From the NCBI GenBank assembly GCA_026391655.1, contig JAPLDR010000105.1, forward strand, positions 1 through 48,826: a DNA stretch of 48,826 nucleotides. Reading direction: 5' to 3'. The position numbers and the translations under genes were made by a program. Under the pieces are notes generated by a model, which was not told the origin of the DNA, ran no database searches, and worked only from the letters and a program-made list of their open reading frames with translations. Source of the stretch: Bacteroidia bacterium. GTDB taxonomy: Bacteria; Bacteroidota; Bacteroidia; Bacteroidales; Prolixibacteraceae. Of this stretch, positions 24,638 through 34,235 are shown piece by piece (position 1 is the stretch's first letter; each line of letters starts with the position of its first letter).

Positions 24638-25240
24638 ATGAACACTTTTATTGATTGGACTTTGTCGAACAAAGTTGAGCTAAGCGGAACTATTTTTGGA
24701 TTGATTTATGTTTGGTTTTCCATTCGGCAGAGTTTGTATACATGGCCGGCTGGAATAATCACTTCGCTTCTTTATTGCTGGATATTCTTTACTGCAAAAT
24801 TTTATGCAGGGATGGGACTTCAAGGTTATTATGTAGCAATAAGTATTTACGGTTGGTGGAGCTGGAGTCATGGCGGACAAACCGGTTCAGCCGTGGAAAA
24901 GCTACATGTTAGTTATACCGATACAAGTCTTTGGATCAGGTTATTTGTTCTTAATTTACTCTTGACTTTATTAATGTACTATTTATTAGGTAGATATACT
25001 GATTCACCCATTCCATTTGGGGATGCTCTCACCACATCTCTTAGTGTTATTGCAACCTGGATGCTTGCCCGTAAGAAGATAGAACATTGGTTAATCTGGA
25101 TCTTTATTGATATGGTATCAGCTGGATTATACTTGTACAGAGGACTTTATCCAACTGTCTTTTTGTTTATGGTTTATTCGGTAATGGCAGGAATCGGGTT
25201 TTACGAATGGCGAAAGGAGCCTGTAAAAGTATCATGTTAA
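24638..25240 (+). CDS. pnuC: nicotinamide riboside transporter PnuC
   Basis: 200 residues from the ATG at 24638 (a TTG two codons earlier is also in frame). Seven hydrophobic segments are visible. Family marks are LSGTIFGLIYVWFSIRQS, LYTWPAGIITSLLYCWIFF (the WPxG block), GWWSWSHGG, and near the end WIFIDMVSAGLYLYRGLYPT. PnuC lets nicotinamide riboside cross the inner membrane by facilitated diffusion, driven by later phosphorylation. The next gene is a NadR-like kinase that overlaps this stop, so uptake and trapping are coupled. Confidence 0.92.
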   Translation: MNTFIDWTLSNKVELSGTIFGLIYVWFSIRQSLYTWPAGIITSLLYCWIFFTAKFYAGMGLQGYYVAISIYGWWSWSHGGQTGSAVEKLHVSYTDTSLWIRLFVLNLLLTLLMYYLLGRYTDSPIPFGDALTTSLSVIATWMLARKKIEHWLIWIFIDMVSAGLYLYRGLYPTVFLFMVYSVMAGIGFYEWRKEPVKVSC

Positions 25241-25776
25241 GAGGGGAAAATATTAGTCGAATCGTTATCACGGGACCGGAATCGACCGGTAAAACAGAAT
25301 TGGCTAAAGCATTGGCTAAAAAATTGAATACTATATGGATACCTGAGTATGCAAGGCAATATGTCGAAAATCTCGATCGTCCTTACAATTATGACGATGT
25401 TGTTCGAATAGCTCATCATCAGATTACTCAGGAAACGGAATTTGCATTAAAAATGGAGAAAGGAATACTTATTTTTGATACATGGCTGATTATTACAAAG
25501 GTATGGCTCGATTTAGTTTTTGGAAAGTGTCCTGAGCGGATTTCTGATCATATCCGGTCCTCAAAAATTGATCTTTTTTTGGTATGCGATACCGATTTAC
25601 CCTGGGTAGCAGATCCGGTGAGGGAAAACGGAGGTGAAAAAAGGGAACAATTGTTTCAGCTATATTGCAACGAAATTCGTACATTCGGCTTTAAATACGA
25701 GATTGTTAGTGGCTTTGGTGATTTAAGAACGGTGAATGCTATGAACGCACTTTTAAAACATGGTTTGAAACTATAA
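25234..25776 (+). CDS. NadR-like ribosylnicotinamide kinase (AAA ATPase)
   Basis: 180 residues from the ATG at 25234, which overlaps the pnuC stop; an in-frame ATG at 25207 would add nine residues inside pnuC. IVITGPESTGKTELAKALAK is the Walker A P-loop, WIPEYARQYVENLDRPYN the substrate lid region, ILIFDTWLIITKVW the Walker B-like strand, and SSKIDLFLVCDTDLPWVADP with REN the nucleotide-binding end. This is the NR kinase domain of NadR without the adenylyltransferase half, as often seen beside pnuC in Bacteroidota. It phosphorylates imported nicotinamide riboside to NMN for NAD synthesis. Confidence 0.88.
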   Translation: MLRGENISRIVITGPESTGKTELAKALAKKLNTIWIPEYARQYVENLDRPYNYDDVVRIAHHQITQETEFALKMEKGILIFDTWLIITKVWLDLVFGKCPERISDHIRSSKIDLFLVCDTDLPWVADPVRENGGEKREQLFQLYCNEIRTFGFKYEIVSGFGDLRTVNAMNALLKHGLKL

Positions 25777-25806
25777 TTCGTTTTTATCGTTTATCTATCA
25801 AATTTT

Positions 25807-26649
25807 GTGAAACTAGAATCGCAAAACCCAGGCGGCTCAGTAAAAGACAGATTGGGATTTGCGATGATTGATGCCGCTGAAAAGAGCGGTTTAATAAACA
25901 AGGATACAGTAATAATTGAACCTACAAGCGGTAATACAGGTGTTGGTCTGGCGTTTGTATGTGCGGCCAAAGGGTACAAGCTGATAATTGTAATGCCTGA
26001 CTCAGTCAGTATCGAAAGGAGAATGATCGTTCATGCTTATGGAGGAGAAGTTATACTCACTCCGGGCAAAGAGGGGATGAAAGGAGCTATTGCCAAAGCA
26101 GAAGAGATACAACAAAACACACCCGGAAGTTACATTCCAATGCAATTTGCTAATCCTGCCAACCCGGAAATGCACCGGAAAACAACTGCAAAAGAAATTT
26201 GGGAAGATACTGATGGAAAAGTAGATATCTTTGTTGCAGGTTCCGGAACCGGAGGTACAATTACCGGAGTTTCAGAAGTGCTCAGAGCTAAAAAATCGTC
26301 ATTCTATTCTGTAGTTGTTGAGCCTGAGGATTCTCCGATATTATCTGGTGGAGCTCCCGGACCACATAAGATTCAGGGAATTGGTCCGGGTTTCGTACCT
26401 CAGGTGTTGAATACTTCGTCGTACGACGAGATTTTAAAGGTTTCATCCGCCGATGCATACGAAACTGCAAGGAAATTGGCCAGTTTAGAGGGTATTTTCT
26501 GTGGTATGTCAGCCGGAGCAAATGTTTATGCCGCGCTTCAGATAGCCAGGCGTCCTGAAAACAAAGGGAAAATGATTGTCACTATTATCTGCGATACCGG
26601 TGAACGATACTTAAGTACACCATTATTTGCCTATGAGAATGAAAAATAA
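25807..26649 (+). CDS. cysK: cysteine synthase A, lacking the first ~40 residues
   Basis: 280 residues from a GTG at 25807. The visible part is a good O-acetylserine sulfhydrylase: NPGGSVKDR (7-15) with the PLP lysine K13, [12 protein letters not shown] (39-50), SGTGGTITG (146-154) and [12 protein letters not shown] near the end. Full-length members carry about 40 more residues before NPGGSVKDR, including the conserved IGNTPLV segment and a first strand-helix unit. None of the three frames in the 30 bases after the nadR stop encodes it; the upstream open frame runs only ten codons to that stop. So the 5' end is missing, through deletion or misassembly. It overlaps cysE, its usual partner, by 17 bases. 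Confidence 0.85.
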   Translation: MKLESQNPGGSVKDRLGFAMIDAAEKSGLINKDTVIIEPTSGNTGVGLAFVCAAKGYKLIIVMPDSVSIERRMIVHAYGGEVILTPGKEGMKGAIAKAEEIQQNTPGSYIPMQFANPANPEMHRKTTAKEIWEDTDGKVDIFVAGSGTGGTITGVSEVLRAKKSSFYSVVVEPEDSPILSGGAPGPHKIQGIGPGFVPQVLNTSSYDEILKVSSADAYETARKLASLEGIFCGMSAGANVYAALQIARRPENKGKMIVTIICDTGERYLSTPLFAYENEK

Positions 26650-27574
26650 AAAGGATAATCAATTTGGAGAATGGACAGATTCTGCAGTCAGGTCGTTGGT
26701 TGATGCAAAATCTTTTGATATTCTGTGTCACAAGCACCGGACAGGAGAATCAATGCCTTCTACCGAAAAATTAAGAGTAACGGTCGAAAAAATTCGTCAA
26801 ATCGTTTTCCCTGGTTATTTTGGGGAGATTAACCTGAAGTCAGATACGCTTCCTTATTACATGGGTGTTCTTGTTGACGAGGTTTATGAATCAATGGCCG
26901 AACAGATTTTTTCGGGACTGTGCTTTATTTGTGAAAACGAAGCCGATCGCGATCTTATCGGTAAAAGAGCCAAAGCAGAAAAGATTGCTTACGAATTCGT
27001 GAACGGACTTGCCGAACTGAGGCGAATCCTCATTACCGATGTTAATGCTGCCTACCTCGGTGACCCTGCAGCCAATAGTGTTGGAGAAGTGATCTTCTGT
27101 TATCCGGCCATCAGGGCAATATCAAGTTACCGGATTGCCCATTGCTTGTTCACTTTGGGAGTTCCATTAATTCCACGAATAATCACGGAGATGGCTCATT
27201 CGGAAACCGGAATCGACATTAATCCTGAAGCCGTTATTGGTGAATACTTTACAATCGACCACGGAACAGGTGTAGTGATCGGATCGACAAGCATCATCGG
27301 TAAAAATGTAAAAGTTTACCAGGGTGTAACCCTTGGCGCCAAGAGTTTTCCACTCGACGAAAATGGCAATCCCGTCAAAGGTATACCACGACATCCAATT
27401 ATTGAAGACAACGTTGTCATCTATTCGAGTGCGACTATTCTTGGACGCATCACAATCGGTCACGATTCGGTGATTGGTGGTAACATATGGGTAACCAATG
27501 ATTTACCTCCTTATTCCAAAGTCGTTCAGAATAAGACCCGCAATGCCGATTTTTTTAACGGAGGAGGGATCTGA
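26633..27574 (+). CDS. cysE: serine O-acetyltransferase
   Basis: 313 residues from the ATG at 26633, which overlaps the end of cysK; another ATG lies at 26639. The N-terminal half is the helical SAT domain ([54 protein letters not shown]). The C-terminal half is a left-handed beta-helix of hexapeptide repeats: [54 protein letters not shown]. It acetylates serine for CysK, with which it normally forms a complex. The tail ends FFNGGGI; a terminal Ile is the residue that docks into the CysK active site, so that interaction seems retained. Confidence 0.93.
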   Translation: MRMKNKKDNQFGEWTDSAVRSLVDAKSFDILCHKHRTGESMPSTEKLRVTVEKIRQIVFPGYFGEINLKSDTLPYYMGVLVDEVYESMAEQIFSGLCFICENEADRDLIGKRAKAEKIAYEFVNGLAELRRILITDVNAAYLGDPAANSVGEVIFCYPAIRAISSYRIAHCLFTLGVPLIPRIITEMAHSETGIDINPEAVIGEYFTIDHGTGVVIGSTSIIGKNVKVYQGVTLGAKSFPLDENGNPVKGIPRHPIIEDNVVIYSSATILGRITIGHDSVIGGNIWVTNDLPPYSKVVQNKTRNADFFNGGGI

Positions 27575-27803
27575 ATTGTGGCTCTCTATAATGTTTGTGT
27601 AGGTAATTTGAAAATCAAGCCCTCTGGCTGCCGGTAACTCGTTACTGGCTGTCGGTACTTCGTAAGCAAAAATACATACTTGAAAAACCCGTAAAAACCC
27701 AATTTTTAAGGCAATTGGGAGAAGGAGTCCATTTTTTCTCGTTGCAAGCAGCCAAAACCAGTTGCCAGATACTCCCGAAAGGTTGGGCTAAAGCAATAAT
27801 CCA

Positions 27804-27811
27804 TATCTTTG
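27804..27811 (+). promoter_or_regulatory. -7 box of the guaA promoter
   Basis: TATCTTTG matches TAnnTTTG and a TTG (27783-27785) lies 18 bases upstream. The start of transcription would be near 27818, about 26 nt before the ATG. The stretch 27575-27800 has no gene, only a weak internal repeat around CTGGCTGYCGGTA (27618-27654). Confidence 0.65.
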
Positions 27812-27843
27812 CGCCAAAATATCATTTGTTATAATTCATTCTG

Positions 27844-29373
27844 ATGCAGGAAAAAATAATCATCCTTGACTTTGGCTCCCAATATACCCAATTGATCGGA
27901 CGACGAGTCCGCGAACTCAATGTTTATTGCGAAATCCATCCCTTTAACCATTATCCTGAAATCGATTCTAACGTAAAAGGAGTTATCCTTTCGGGAAGTC
28001 CGTATTCAGTGCGTGATAAAAATGGACCAAGGATCGATCTGACCAAAATTAAAGGAAAATTCCCTTTACTGGGAGTTTGTTATGGTGCACAATACCTGGC
28101 TCATTTTTTCGGCGGCGAAGTAGCTGCTTCCGATTCGCGTGAATATGGTCGTGCCAACCTCAAAGTTGTCGATAAGAATAGTGTTTTATTGCAAGGAATC
28201 AGCGAAAATTCGCAGGTCTGGATGTCACACGGTGATACCATTGTAAGTTTACCTTTAAATTACAAAATAATTGCCTCGACCGTCGATGTCGAAAATGCAG
28301 CCTATAAAATCGGAGGTGAAAACACTTATGCGATACAGTTTCATCCCGAAGTTTTTCATACGACCGAGGGGACAAAAATTCTTGAGAACTTCCTTGTAAA
28401 CGTCTGCGGATGCAAACAGGATTGGACCCCCGACTCATTTATTGAAACCACCATTCAGCAATTGCGTGATAAGATCGGAAACGATAAAGTTGTTTTGGGA
28501 CTTTCGGGTGGCGTCGATTCTTCGGTTGCCGGGGTTTTACTCCACAAAGCAATCGGGAAAAACCTCACCTGCATATTTGTCGATAACGGATTGCTCCGCA
28601 AAAATGAATTTCAGGATGTACTCGATTCCTATAAAGATATGGGGTTGAATGTCATTGGTATCAACGCCAGCGAACGGTTTTGGAAAGACCTTAAAGGTGA
28701 ACGTGATCCGGAAAAGAAAAGGAAAATCATTGGTCGCGACTTTATTGAAGTTTTCGATATTGAAGCTCATCGTATTCAGGATGTAAAATGGCTTGCACAA
28801 GGAACCATCTACCCCGATGTAATTGAATCGGTTTCGGTGAATGGGCCGTCGGCGACAATCAAATCGCACCACAACGTGGGTGGACTTCCTGCAAAGATGA
28901 ATTTAAAAGTTGTTGAACCATTAAATCTTCTTTTCAAGGATGAAGTTCGCCGTGTGGGCAGGGCACTTGGAATCAAACCCGAACTACTTGGAAGGCATCC
29001 ATTCCCGGGACCAGGACTTGGAATCAGAATACTTAGTGATGTCACTCCCGAAAAAGTAAGGGTGCTACAGGAAGCAGATGCCATTTTTGTTAACGGATTG
29101 AAAGAATGGGGATTATACGACAAAGTATGGCAGGCTGGTGTAATGTTATTACCCGTCCAATCTGTTGGAGTAATGGGTGATGAGCGGACTTACGAAAATG
29201 TAGTTGCTTTGCGTGCCGTAGCTTCAACCGATGGAATGACTGCAGACTGGGTACATCTCCCTTATGAATTCCTGGCCAAAGTTTCGAACGACATTATTAA
29301 TAAAGTGCCTGGTATCAACCGCGTTGTTTACGATATCAGCTCGAAACCGCCCGCGACAATTGAGTGGGAATAA
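27844..29373 (+). CDS. guaA: GMP synthase (glutamine-hydrolysing)
   Basis: 509 residues, normal length. The N-terminal class I glutamine amidotransferase domain shows [34 protein letters not shown] with the nucleophile Cys, and [12 protein letters not shown] with the His-x-Glu pair. The ATP-pyrophosphatase domain has [19 protein letters not shown] (the SGGVDSS P-loop) and the dimerisation domain ends [16 protein letters not shown], the universal GuaA tail. It converts XMP to GMP in purine synthesis. It stands alone behind its own promoter and is convergent with the phosphatase gene. Confidence 0.97.
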   Translation: MQEKIIILDFGSQYTQLIGRRVRELNVYCEIHPFNHYPEIDSNVKGVILSGSPYSVRDKNGPRIDLTKIKGKFPLLGVCYGAQYLAHFFGGEVAASDSREYGRANLKVVDKNSVLLQGISENSQVWMSHGDTIVSLPLNYKIIASTVDVENAAYKIGGENTYAIQFHPEVFHTTEGTKILENFLVNVCGCKQDWTPDSFIETTIQQLRDKIGNDKVVLGLSGGVDSSVAGVLLHKAIGKNLTCIFVDNGLLRKNEFQDVLDSYKDMGLNVIGINASERFWKDLKGERDPEKKRKIIGRDFIEVFDIEAHRIQDVKWLAQGTIYPDVIESVSVNGPSATIKSHHNVGGLPAKMNLKVVEPLNLLFKDEVRRVGRALGIKPELLGRHPFPGPGLGIRILSDVTPEKVRVLQEADAIFVNGLKEWGLYDKVWQAGVMLLPVQSVGVMGDERTYENVVALRAVASTDGMTADWVHLPYEFLAKVSNDIINKVPGINRVVYDISSKPPATIEWE

Positions 29374-29409
29374 ATAATCCGACGATTCAGCAACTTGAAA
29401 ATTTGAAAA

Positions 29410-30339
29410 CTAAAGGGATACACTGATAATATTCTCCTTTGTGAGGAACTCCTCCCCGCTCCAGCAGTAAGCTGACAATTGTTCGGACCCAACCACGCAG
29501 CTATCGATGCAACAAATATTTGACTGAACAATTACAGCACCCTGGCTCAGACAATAGTGTCCCATAAAAACAGGAGGTTGGTCTGATCCGTAAGGTTCAA
29601 ACGAAGGGGCAATCTGAATTGGGACAGTATAATCGGGTAATATAAACTTATTTCCAAACGAAAGTTCACGAAAGGTCTTATCCTGAGGCGATTCCCACCA
29701 ATTCATCCGAAACAACTTTCTGCTCATTCCTTTAGTACATTTAAGAATAAGATCCTGAGGACAACGGTATTCAAGCCCTTTGAGCATTCTATAGATGATT
29801 GCAGCTACAGGATGTTGCATTTCATGAATCGTTCTCAAAAAATCTTTCTTCAATATACCCTCAGGGATAAAGCTCCTGAGATAATTGATATCATTATCGT
29901 TCCAGTAAGCATGAACAATCCTGATATCGCCCAGATCGATAAAAAAAGGCAACGTACGAAACCATTTCAAATGGTCGCGCCACTCGGGATCAAATCCTTT
30001 AAAAGCAGTAAGCGTACTTTGAATCTGGTTTCTGTTTCCGGCGATGTGACGCGAAAGATACATTCCAGCCGAGTCCTTAATATGGTATAATACAGCACTA
30101 TATTCGTGATTTCCGAGTATAGTTAGGGCATAACCCGCCTCTGTCATCTGCCGGACGATCTGAATAGTCTCCCTGATTTCGGGCCCACGGTTAATAAAAT
30201 CACCAATAAAAATAGCTTTGCGTTCGGGATGTCGCCATGTTCCATTCGTTTTCGCATACCCCATCGTCTTTAAAAGTTTCTTTAAAAGGGAAGCATAACC
30301 ATGAACATCACCTATTATATCATATTGCAAAGGTATCAT
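29410..30339 (-). CDS. calcineurin-like metallophosphoesterase (PrpE/ApaH-like)
   Basis: 309 residues. IIGDVHGYASLLKKLLK (about 8-24), AIFIGDFINRGPEIRETI and ILGNHEYSAVLY are the three metal-ligand blocks of PPP-family phosphatases, in the form GDVHG / GDxxNRGP / GNHE. RIVHAYWND carries a later His, and VFMGHYCLS is the closing GH block. The closest relatives are bis(5'-nucleosyl)-tetraphosphatase or protein phosphatases of the PrpE type. The C-terminal region is longer than in the minimal enzyme. Substrate is unresolved. It is convergent with guaA, with 36 bases between stops. Confidence 0.85.
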   Translation of the reverse strand: MIPLQYDIIGDVHGYASLLKKLLKTMGYAKTNGTWRHPERKAIFIGDFINRGPEIRETIQIVRQMTEAGYALTILGNHEYSAVLYHIKDSAGMYLSRHIAGNRNQIQSTLTAFKGFDPEWRDHLKWFRTLPFFIDLGDIRIVHAYWNDNDINYLRSFIPEGILKKDFLRTIHEMQHPVAAIIYRMLKGLEYRCPQDLILKCTKGMSRKLFRMNWWESPQDKTFRELSFGNKFILPDYTVPIQIAPSFEPYGSDQPPVFMGHYCLSQGAVIVQSNICCIDSCVVGSEQLSAYCWSGEEFLTKENIISVSL

Positions 30340-30370
30340 CTGTGAATGATTTGATTTTTAATGGTCAGAT

Positions 30371-30431
30371 GGAATAGCCATGATAATTTATTTTCATTAT
30401 CGGGTCGTGATTTCTCAATCATGGCTATTTC
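30371..30431. repeat. 13-14 bp inverted repeat with a 33-base loop
   Basis: GGAATAGCCATGAT at 30371-30384 is mirrored by ATCATGGCTATTTC at 30418-30431 (13 of 14 pairs). It lies upstream of the leftward phosphatase start (30339). No T-run follows on either side, so it is not a plain terminator; an operator or RNA structure is possible. Confidence 0.5.
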
Positions 30432-30522
30432 ATAGACTTCAAAATTAAAAATATTTAGTAAACAAAACCGCAGTCTTGGTGGAGAAATGAAATTTCTAAA
30501 AGATTATTCCCTGGTTACAAAA

Positions 30523-30560
30523 AATGGCAGGAAGATCCATTACTGGTTCTTCCTGCCATT
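30523..30560 (-). terminator. intrinsic terminator after the MFS transporter gene
   Basis: AATGGCAGGAAGA (30523-30535) and TCTTCCTGCCATT (30548-30560) form a perfect 13-bp stem with a 12-base loop; on the minus strand TTTTTTG follows. It lies 23 bases past the transporter stop. Confidence 0.9.
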
Positions 30561-30582
30561 CTCAAATAAATATTGATCCAGA

Positions 30583-31826
30583 TTATTCTGCCGATTGTTT
30601 AACCTTTGATCCTGACAAGGCATAATAAAGCATAAACAACTCACCAACAATTACGATAAACCAGGTCATTCTCCATGAACCACCGAAAGCATCGGCCATG
30701 GCACCTTGCATTAGTGGCATAATGGCACCACCAACTACGCCAATCATAAATACGCCTGAAGCAACAGAAGTATACTTGCCCAATTTTGCTACAGAAAGGG
30801 TGAATATTGAACCCCACATAACAGAATGGAACAATCCCACAACAACCAATAACCATGGATTATTCAAGACTATGGCTGCAATAGTGAATACAGTTGCTAA
30901 AACTGTAGTAACGCCCAGCTGAACACTTGGTGAAATTTTGCTTAAAGAACTAGATATCAAACGACCAACGAGCATACCACCCCAGTAAAAGGTAGCCATT
31001 AAAGCAGCTTGAGCAGCAAATGATCCACCTAAACTTATTGCATACAGATTGATATTCGCACCAATCGCCACTTCAACGCCTACATAAAAGAAAATAGATA
31101 TAACACCTAAAGTAAGGTGGCTAAAGGACCAAACACTTTTCTCCAGCTTTTCACCAACCTCAGCTTTTGTACCTTGAATATCAGGCAACGAAAGCTTCGT
31201 CATGACAAACGCTACTAAAGCGATAACTGCCATTAGAGCAAGGAAAGGAATCATCAGCTGGCTAACTTTTACATCCGACATAGACAAACCACCGAATACG
31301 ATTCCAGTTACAAAGAATGGTGCAACAGTAGTACCAATTGAGTTGGAAGAACCTCCGATATTCAAACGTTGAACAGGTTGAGTTCCTTTAACTGTACATG
31401 CTGTCAGGTATGGATTAATTACAACCTGAAGAATCGTAGCAGCAGATCCCACCACAAAAGAACCCAACAGGAAGATAAAATAGCCAACCGGAATAGTTGC
31501 CGAAGCAATTTGAACTTTTGATTCAGGGAATTGAACGGTGAACCATGAAGCATCACTAACAATGCGCGAATCAATGTTCCTTTATAACCATATTTAGTTA
31601 CCCAGGCCGATCCGATACCCCCGGTCAAAGGATAAGCAAGAAACCAGGAGAATGAAATCAACGTGATGAATGTGTTTTTCAAATTCCCTGCGCCACTTAG
31701 AAACGCTTCTTTTAATGGTCCCTGAAACTGACCATTTGCTGTTGTTAAAAAACCAACAATGAAGAAAAGAAAGACCAAGGTAATGAATGGTCCCATGTAA
31801 TTTACCTCTTTTTGATTTGTCGCCAT
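30583..31826 (-). pseudogene. sugar (glucose/galactose-type) MFS transporter, frameshifted
   Basis: The 5' frame (ATG at 31826) gives MGPFITLVFLFFIVGFLTTA through GYKGTLIRALLVM, then runs on as unrelated sequence. The 3' frame resumes with ASWFTVQFPESKVQIA and IPVGYFIFLLGSFVVGSAAT, through VQRLNIGGSSNSIGTT, to the stop at 30583. The break lies near 31545-31557, and a handful of residues typical of the loop/helix seem missing, so a short out-of-frame deletion is more likely than a single-base slip. The family is the FucP/GluP-type sugar:proton symporters. A perfect palindrome AAAGTTTAAACTTT lies 7 bp before the ATG (31833-31846). It lies downstream of galK with 60 bases between. Real decay or assembly error are both possible. 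Confidence 0.85.
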
Positions 31827-31886
31827 TTTTTTAAAGTTTAAACTTTTATTGAGTGAGATTTTCGCAATTTAGAAATATTTATTCTT

Positions 31887-33036
31887 TTAAAAAAGTTTCT
31901 TTCCTCCATCACCAATTTCTGCAACATAGAACGCCGGTTTCAGACCAGTTTTTACCTCATAATTTTTACCTACCTGCTCAATAAAGGTGTCAACTGCTTC
32001 ATTTTTCACCAGACTGACGGTACAGCCACCAAAGCCGCCACCAGTCATTCGGGTACCAATTACCCCGTCCTTCTTCAACCATAGTATCCAACTCAAAACC
32101 AGTTACTTCATAATCATCTCTTAATGAATCATGAGATCCGTTCATGAGTTCTCCGAATTTGACCAGATTACCTGCTTTTAGAAATTTCACAGCATCTTCG
32201 GTTCGTTTGATCTCGCTGACAACGTGGCGTGCGCGGTTACGCACTGTGGTGTTTTCAATTTTGTCCTCAACTTTCAGAAAATCTTCCCAGGAGATTTCGC
32301 CCAAAGCAGAAATCTGTTTGAATGGTTGAATCGCTTTAACGGCAGCCTGACATTCTGCAACCCTCTCGTTATACTTTCCTGAATCCAATTTATGAGGACT
32401 ATTGGTATTGCTGATCACAATTTTTACTCCATCAAGCTTAACCGGAACTAAATCATAAGCTAAAGTATCGCAATTGAGGAAAACAGCATGGTCTTTCTTA
32501 CCCATGGCAGAGACAAACTGGTCCATGATTCCGCAATTAACCAGCGCATATTCATGCTCAGCCTTTTGCCCCATCTTTGCCAGTTCAATTTTGTCAATTC
32601 CAAAACCATACATATCATTGATTGCTACACCTGTAACCACTTCAAGAGCAGCAGATGAAGATAGTCCTGCGCCTGTAGGAACATCACCATAAAATAGCAT
32701 ATCTGCACCTTTATCGAAGGTTATTCCCTTTTTCATAAACTGTGCAAAAACTCCAATAGGATAATTAACCCACTCTTTGCCAATGGCTTTATTCAAATCT
32801 TCCACTTTTACCTCTGCCACAAATGGCATATTCAGAGAGGCGAATCTCACTGTTTTCCGGTCAGTTTTGCGGATCAAACAATAGATTCCGAAACTAAGGG
32901 CACATGGAAATACAAAACCACCATTATAGTCGGTATGTTCGCCAATTAAATTTACGCGACCGGGTGAAAAATAGCCACTTACTTCACCTTTGCCAAATTT
33001 TTCAATAAATTTTGCTTTTAATTGTTCAATCGTCAT
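31887..33036 (-). pseudogene. galK: galactokinase, frameshifted near the 3' end
   Basis: The main frame from 33036 shows FSPGRVNLIGEHTDYNGG (the galactokinase signature, residues 23-40), PTGAGLSSSAALEVV (the GHMP ATP loop) and DYEVTGFELDTMVEE, then shifts. The last part, DGVIGTRMTGGGFGGC plus tail, lies in another frame and stops at 31887. The break is at 32065-32079 within GAAGAAGGAC (minus strand), which reads EE in one frame and KKD in the other. About three to four residues also seem absent, which fits an 11-bp deletion between two GAAGAAG repeats. Galactokinase makes galactose-1-phosphate in the Leloir pathway with galM and galU nearby. As read, the motif-3 GGGFGG is lost. Confidence 0.88.
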
Positions 33037-33057
33037 ATTTAAAAAATTAATGTAATA

Positions 33058-33087
33058 ACTGGTAGGTACTGGTAGGGCGCAAATGTA
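33058..33087 (-). promoter_or_regulatory. galK promoter with a tandem 10-bp operator-like repeat
   Basis: The minus strand carries TACATTTG (33087-33080), matching TAnnTTTG, with TCTG at the -33 position 19 bases upstream. Just past it, ACTGGTAGGT and ACTGGTAGGG (33058-33077, plus strand) form a head-to-tail repeat with one-helical-turn period over the expected transcription start. The nearby GntR-type regulator is a candidate binder. Confidence 0.6.
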
Positions 33088-33144
33088 TAATATTTTGAAT
33101 GTAATACAGAGGGTAAAAAAATGTTTTATAACAGATTTTTGGTT

Positions 33145-34152
33145 CTATAGCGATTTTCGTACAATTAGCTTTGAAGGATTCCGAACCTTAACCTTTTCAT
33201 GATTTGTTACCATTTCAGCCAGCGCCTTGCCCATTTGAACGAAATCGGTTGAAATGGTGGTAATCCCTCCTGCAACCACCTCCATCAACATTGTATCGTT
33301 AAACGAAACAAGGCCAACGTCCTTCCCTAATTGAAGATTCATCGAAGCGGCACTTTTTACGATTCTCACCAGATCGCGATCCGAAACAACAATATAAGCC
33401 TCCCCTTTTTGCAAATTTCGCTTATCCACTGACCGGATAATCTCAGCTTCTAACCTATATTCGGCACAAAACCTTTTAAAACCTGCCACACGCTCTTCTG
33501 GTTCTTTTCCTCCGGGAAAAACCATGATCAGTTTTTGATATTTACAAAAGAGCTCCTTCCCGGCTATCATCCCATCATAAACATCCTGCTCGAAATCCTG
33601 GTAGATTACAGGATAATCGGCAAGATCGGTCTTAAGCCGATCAAGGATATAAACTTTATCGGGGGGAAGTTGCTTAACAAAATCAATCGAATTATTGAAA
33701 GTTGCCGGCATAATAATGTAGGCACAGTATTTACCCGCTGCACTTTCAATCAGTTCTTTGTAAACATGATAGTTGAAATGGTGAAAATAAATATCAACAG
33801 CGGTACGTTTGTCTAAATGCTCAAGAAACGAGTTGTATAAATCTTCCTTGAACACGTTCAACTCGTCGAAAAGGAGAAAAACCTGTTTGTCAAAATTCAG
33901 ATCAGTACGTTCGATGTAGTATCCCTTACCAGGGACGGAAATCACAACACCACGAGCTCTTAACTCATTGAAAGCAAGCATTACAGTATCCCGCGAAAGA
34001 GAAAACTCTCCACAAATCTGGTTGATTGAAGCGATTTTGTCACCTTTTGTCAGAATTCCCTGCTCAATAGCCAAACAAACAGAGTTGATGATCTGTCTGT
34101 ATTTCGGGATTCCTACAGTTTCGTCAATATTAAAGATATTGGTGATATTCAC
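33145..34152 (-). CDS. GntR-family regulator with a LacI-like sugar-sensing domain
   Basis: 335 residues. The N-terminal winged helix (about 15-75) has KYRQIINSVCLAIEQGILTK, INQICGEFSLSRDTVMLAFN and LRARGVVISVPGKGYYIERT. From about 90 onward the protein follows a periplasmic-binding-protein-like fold (VFLLFDELNVFKEDLYNSFL, IIMPATFNNSIDFVKQLP, GLVSFNDTMLMEVVAGGITT). This GntR plus LacI-type sensor combination is common for sugar control in Bacteroidota. It lies between galK and galM, divergent from galM, so galactose or an epimer is the probable ligand. The tandem repeat before galK and the inverted repeat before galM are candidate sites. Confidence 0.87.
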   Translation of the reverse strand: MNITNIFNIDETVGIPKYRQIINSVCLAIEQGILTKGDKIASINQICGEFSLSRDTVMLAFNELRARGVVISVPGKGYYIERTDLNFDKQVFLLFDELNVFKEDLYNSFLEHLDKRTAVDIYFHHFNYHVYKELIESAAGKYCAYIIMPATFNNSIDFVKQLPPDKVYILDRLKTDLADYPVIYQDFEQDVYDGMIAGKELFCKYQKLIMVFPGGKEPEERVAGFKRFCAEYRLEAEIIRSVDKRNLQKGEAYIVVSDRDLVRIVKSAASMNLQLGKDVGLVSFNDTMLMEVVAGGITTISTDFVQMGKALAEMVTNHEKVKVRNPSKLIVRKSL

Positions 34153-34172
34153 AGAAGATGGTTTTTTCAGGC

Positions 34173-34211
34173 AATAAATATATGTTTTTTTTATATTTAT
34201 TTTTAAGTTTG
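34173..34211 (+). promoter_or_regulatory. galM promoter and overlapping inverted repeat
   Basis: TAAGTTTG (34204-34211) matches TAnnTTTG, about 25 bp before the ATG at 34236. Upstream, AATAAATATA (34173-34182) and TATATTTATT (34192-34201) make a 10-bp inverted repeat with a 9-base spacer over the -33 region. The sequence is very AT-rich, so chance symmetry is possible. Confidence 0.5.
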
Positions 34212-34235
34212 CATCCGGATAAAAAAAATCATTTT

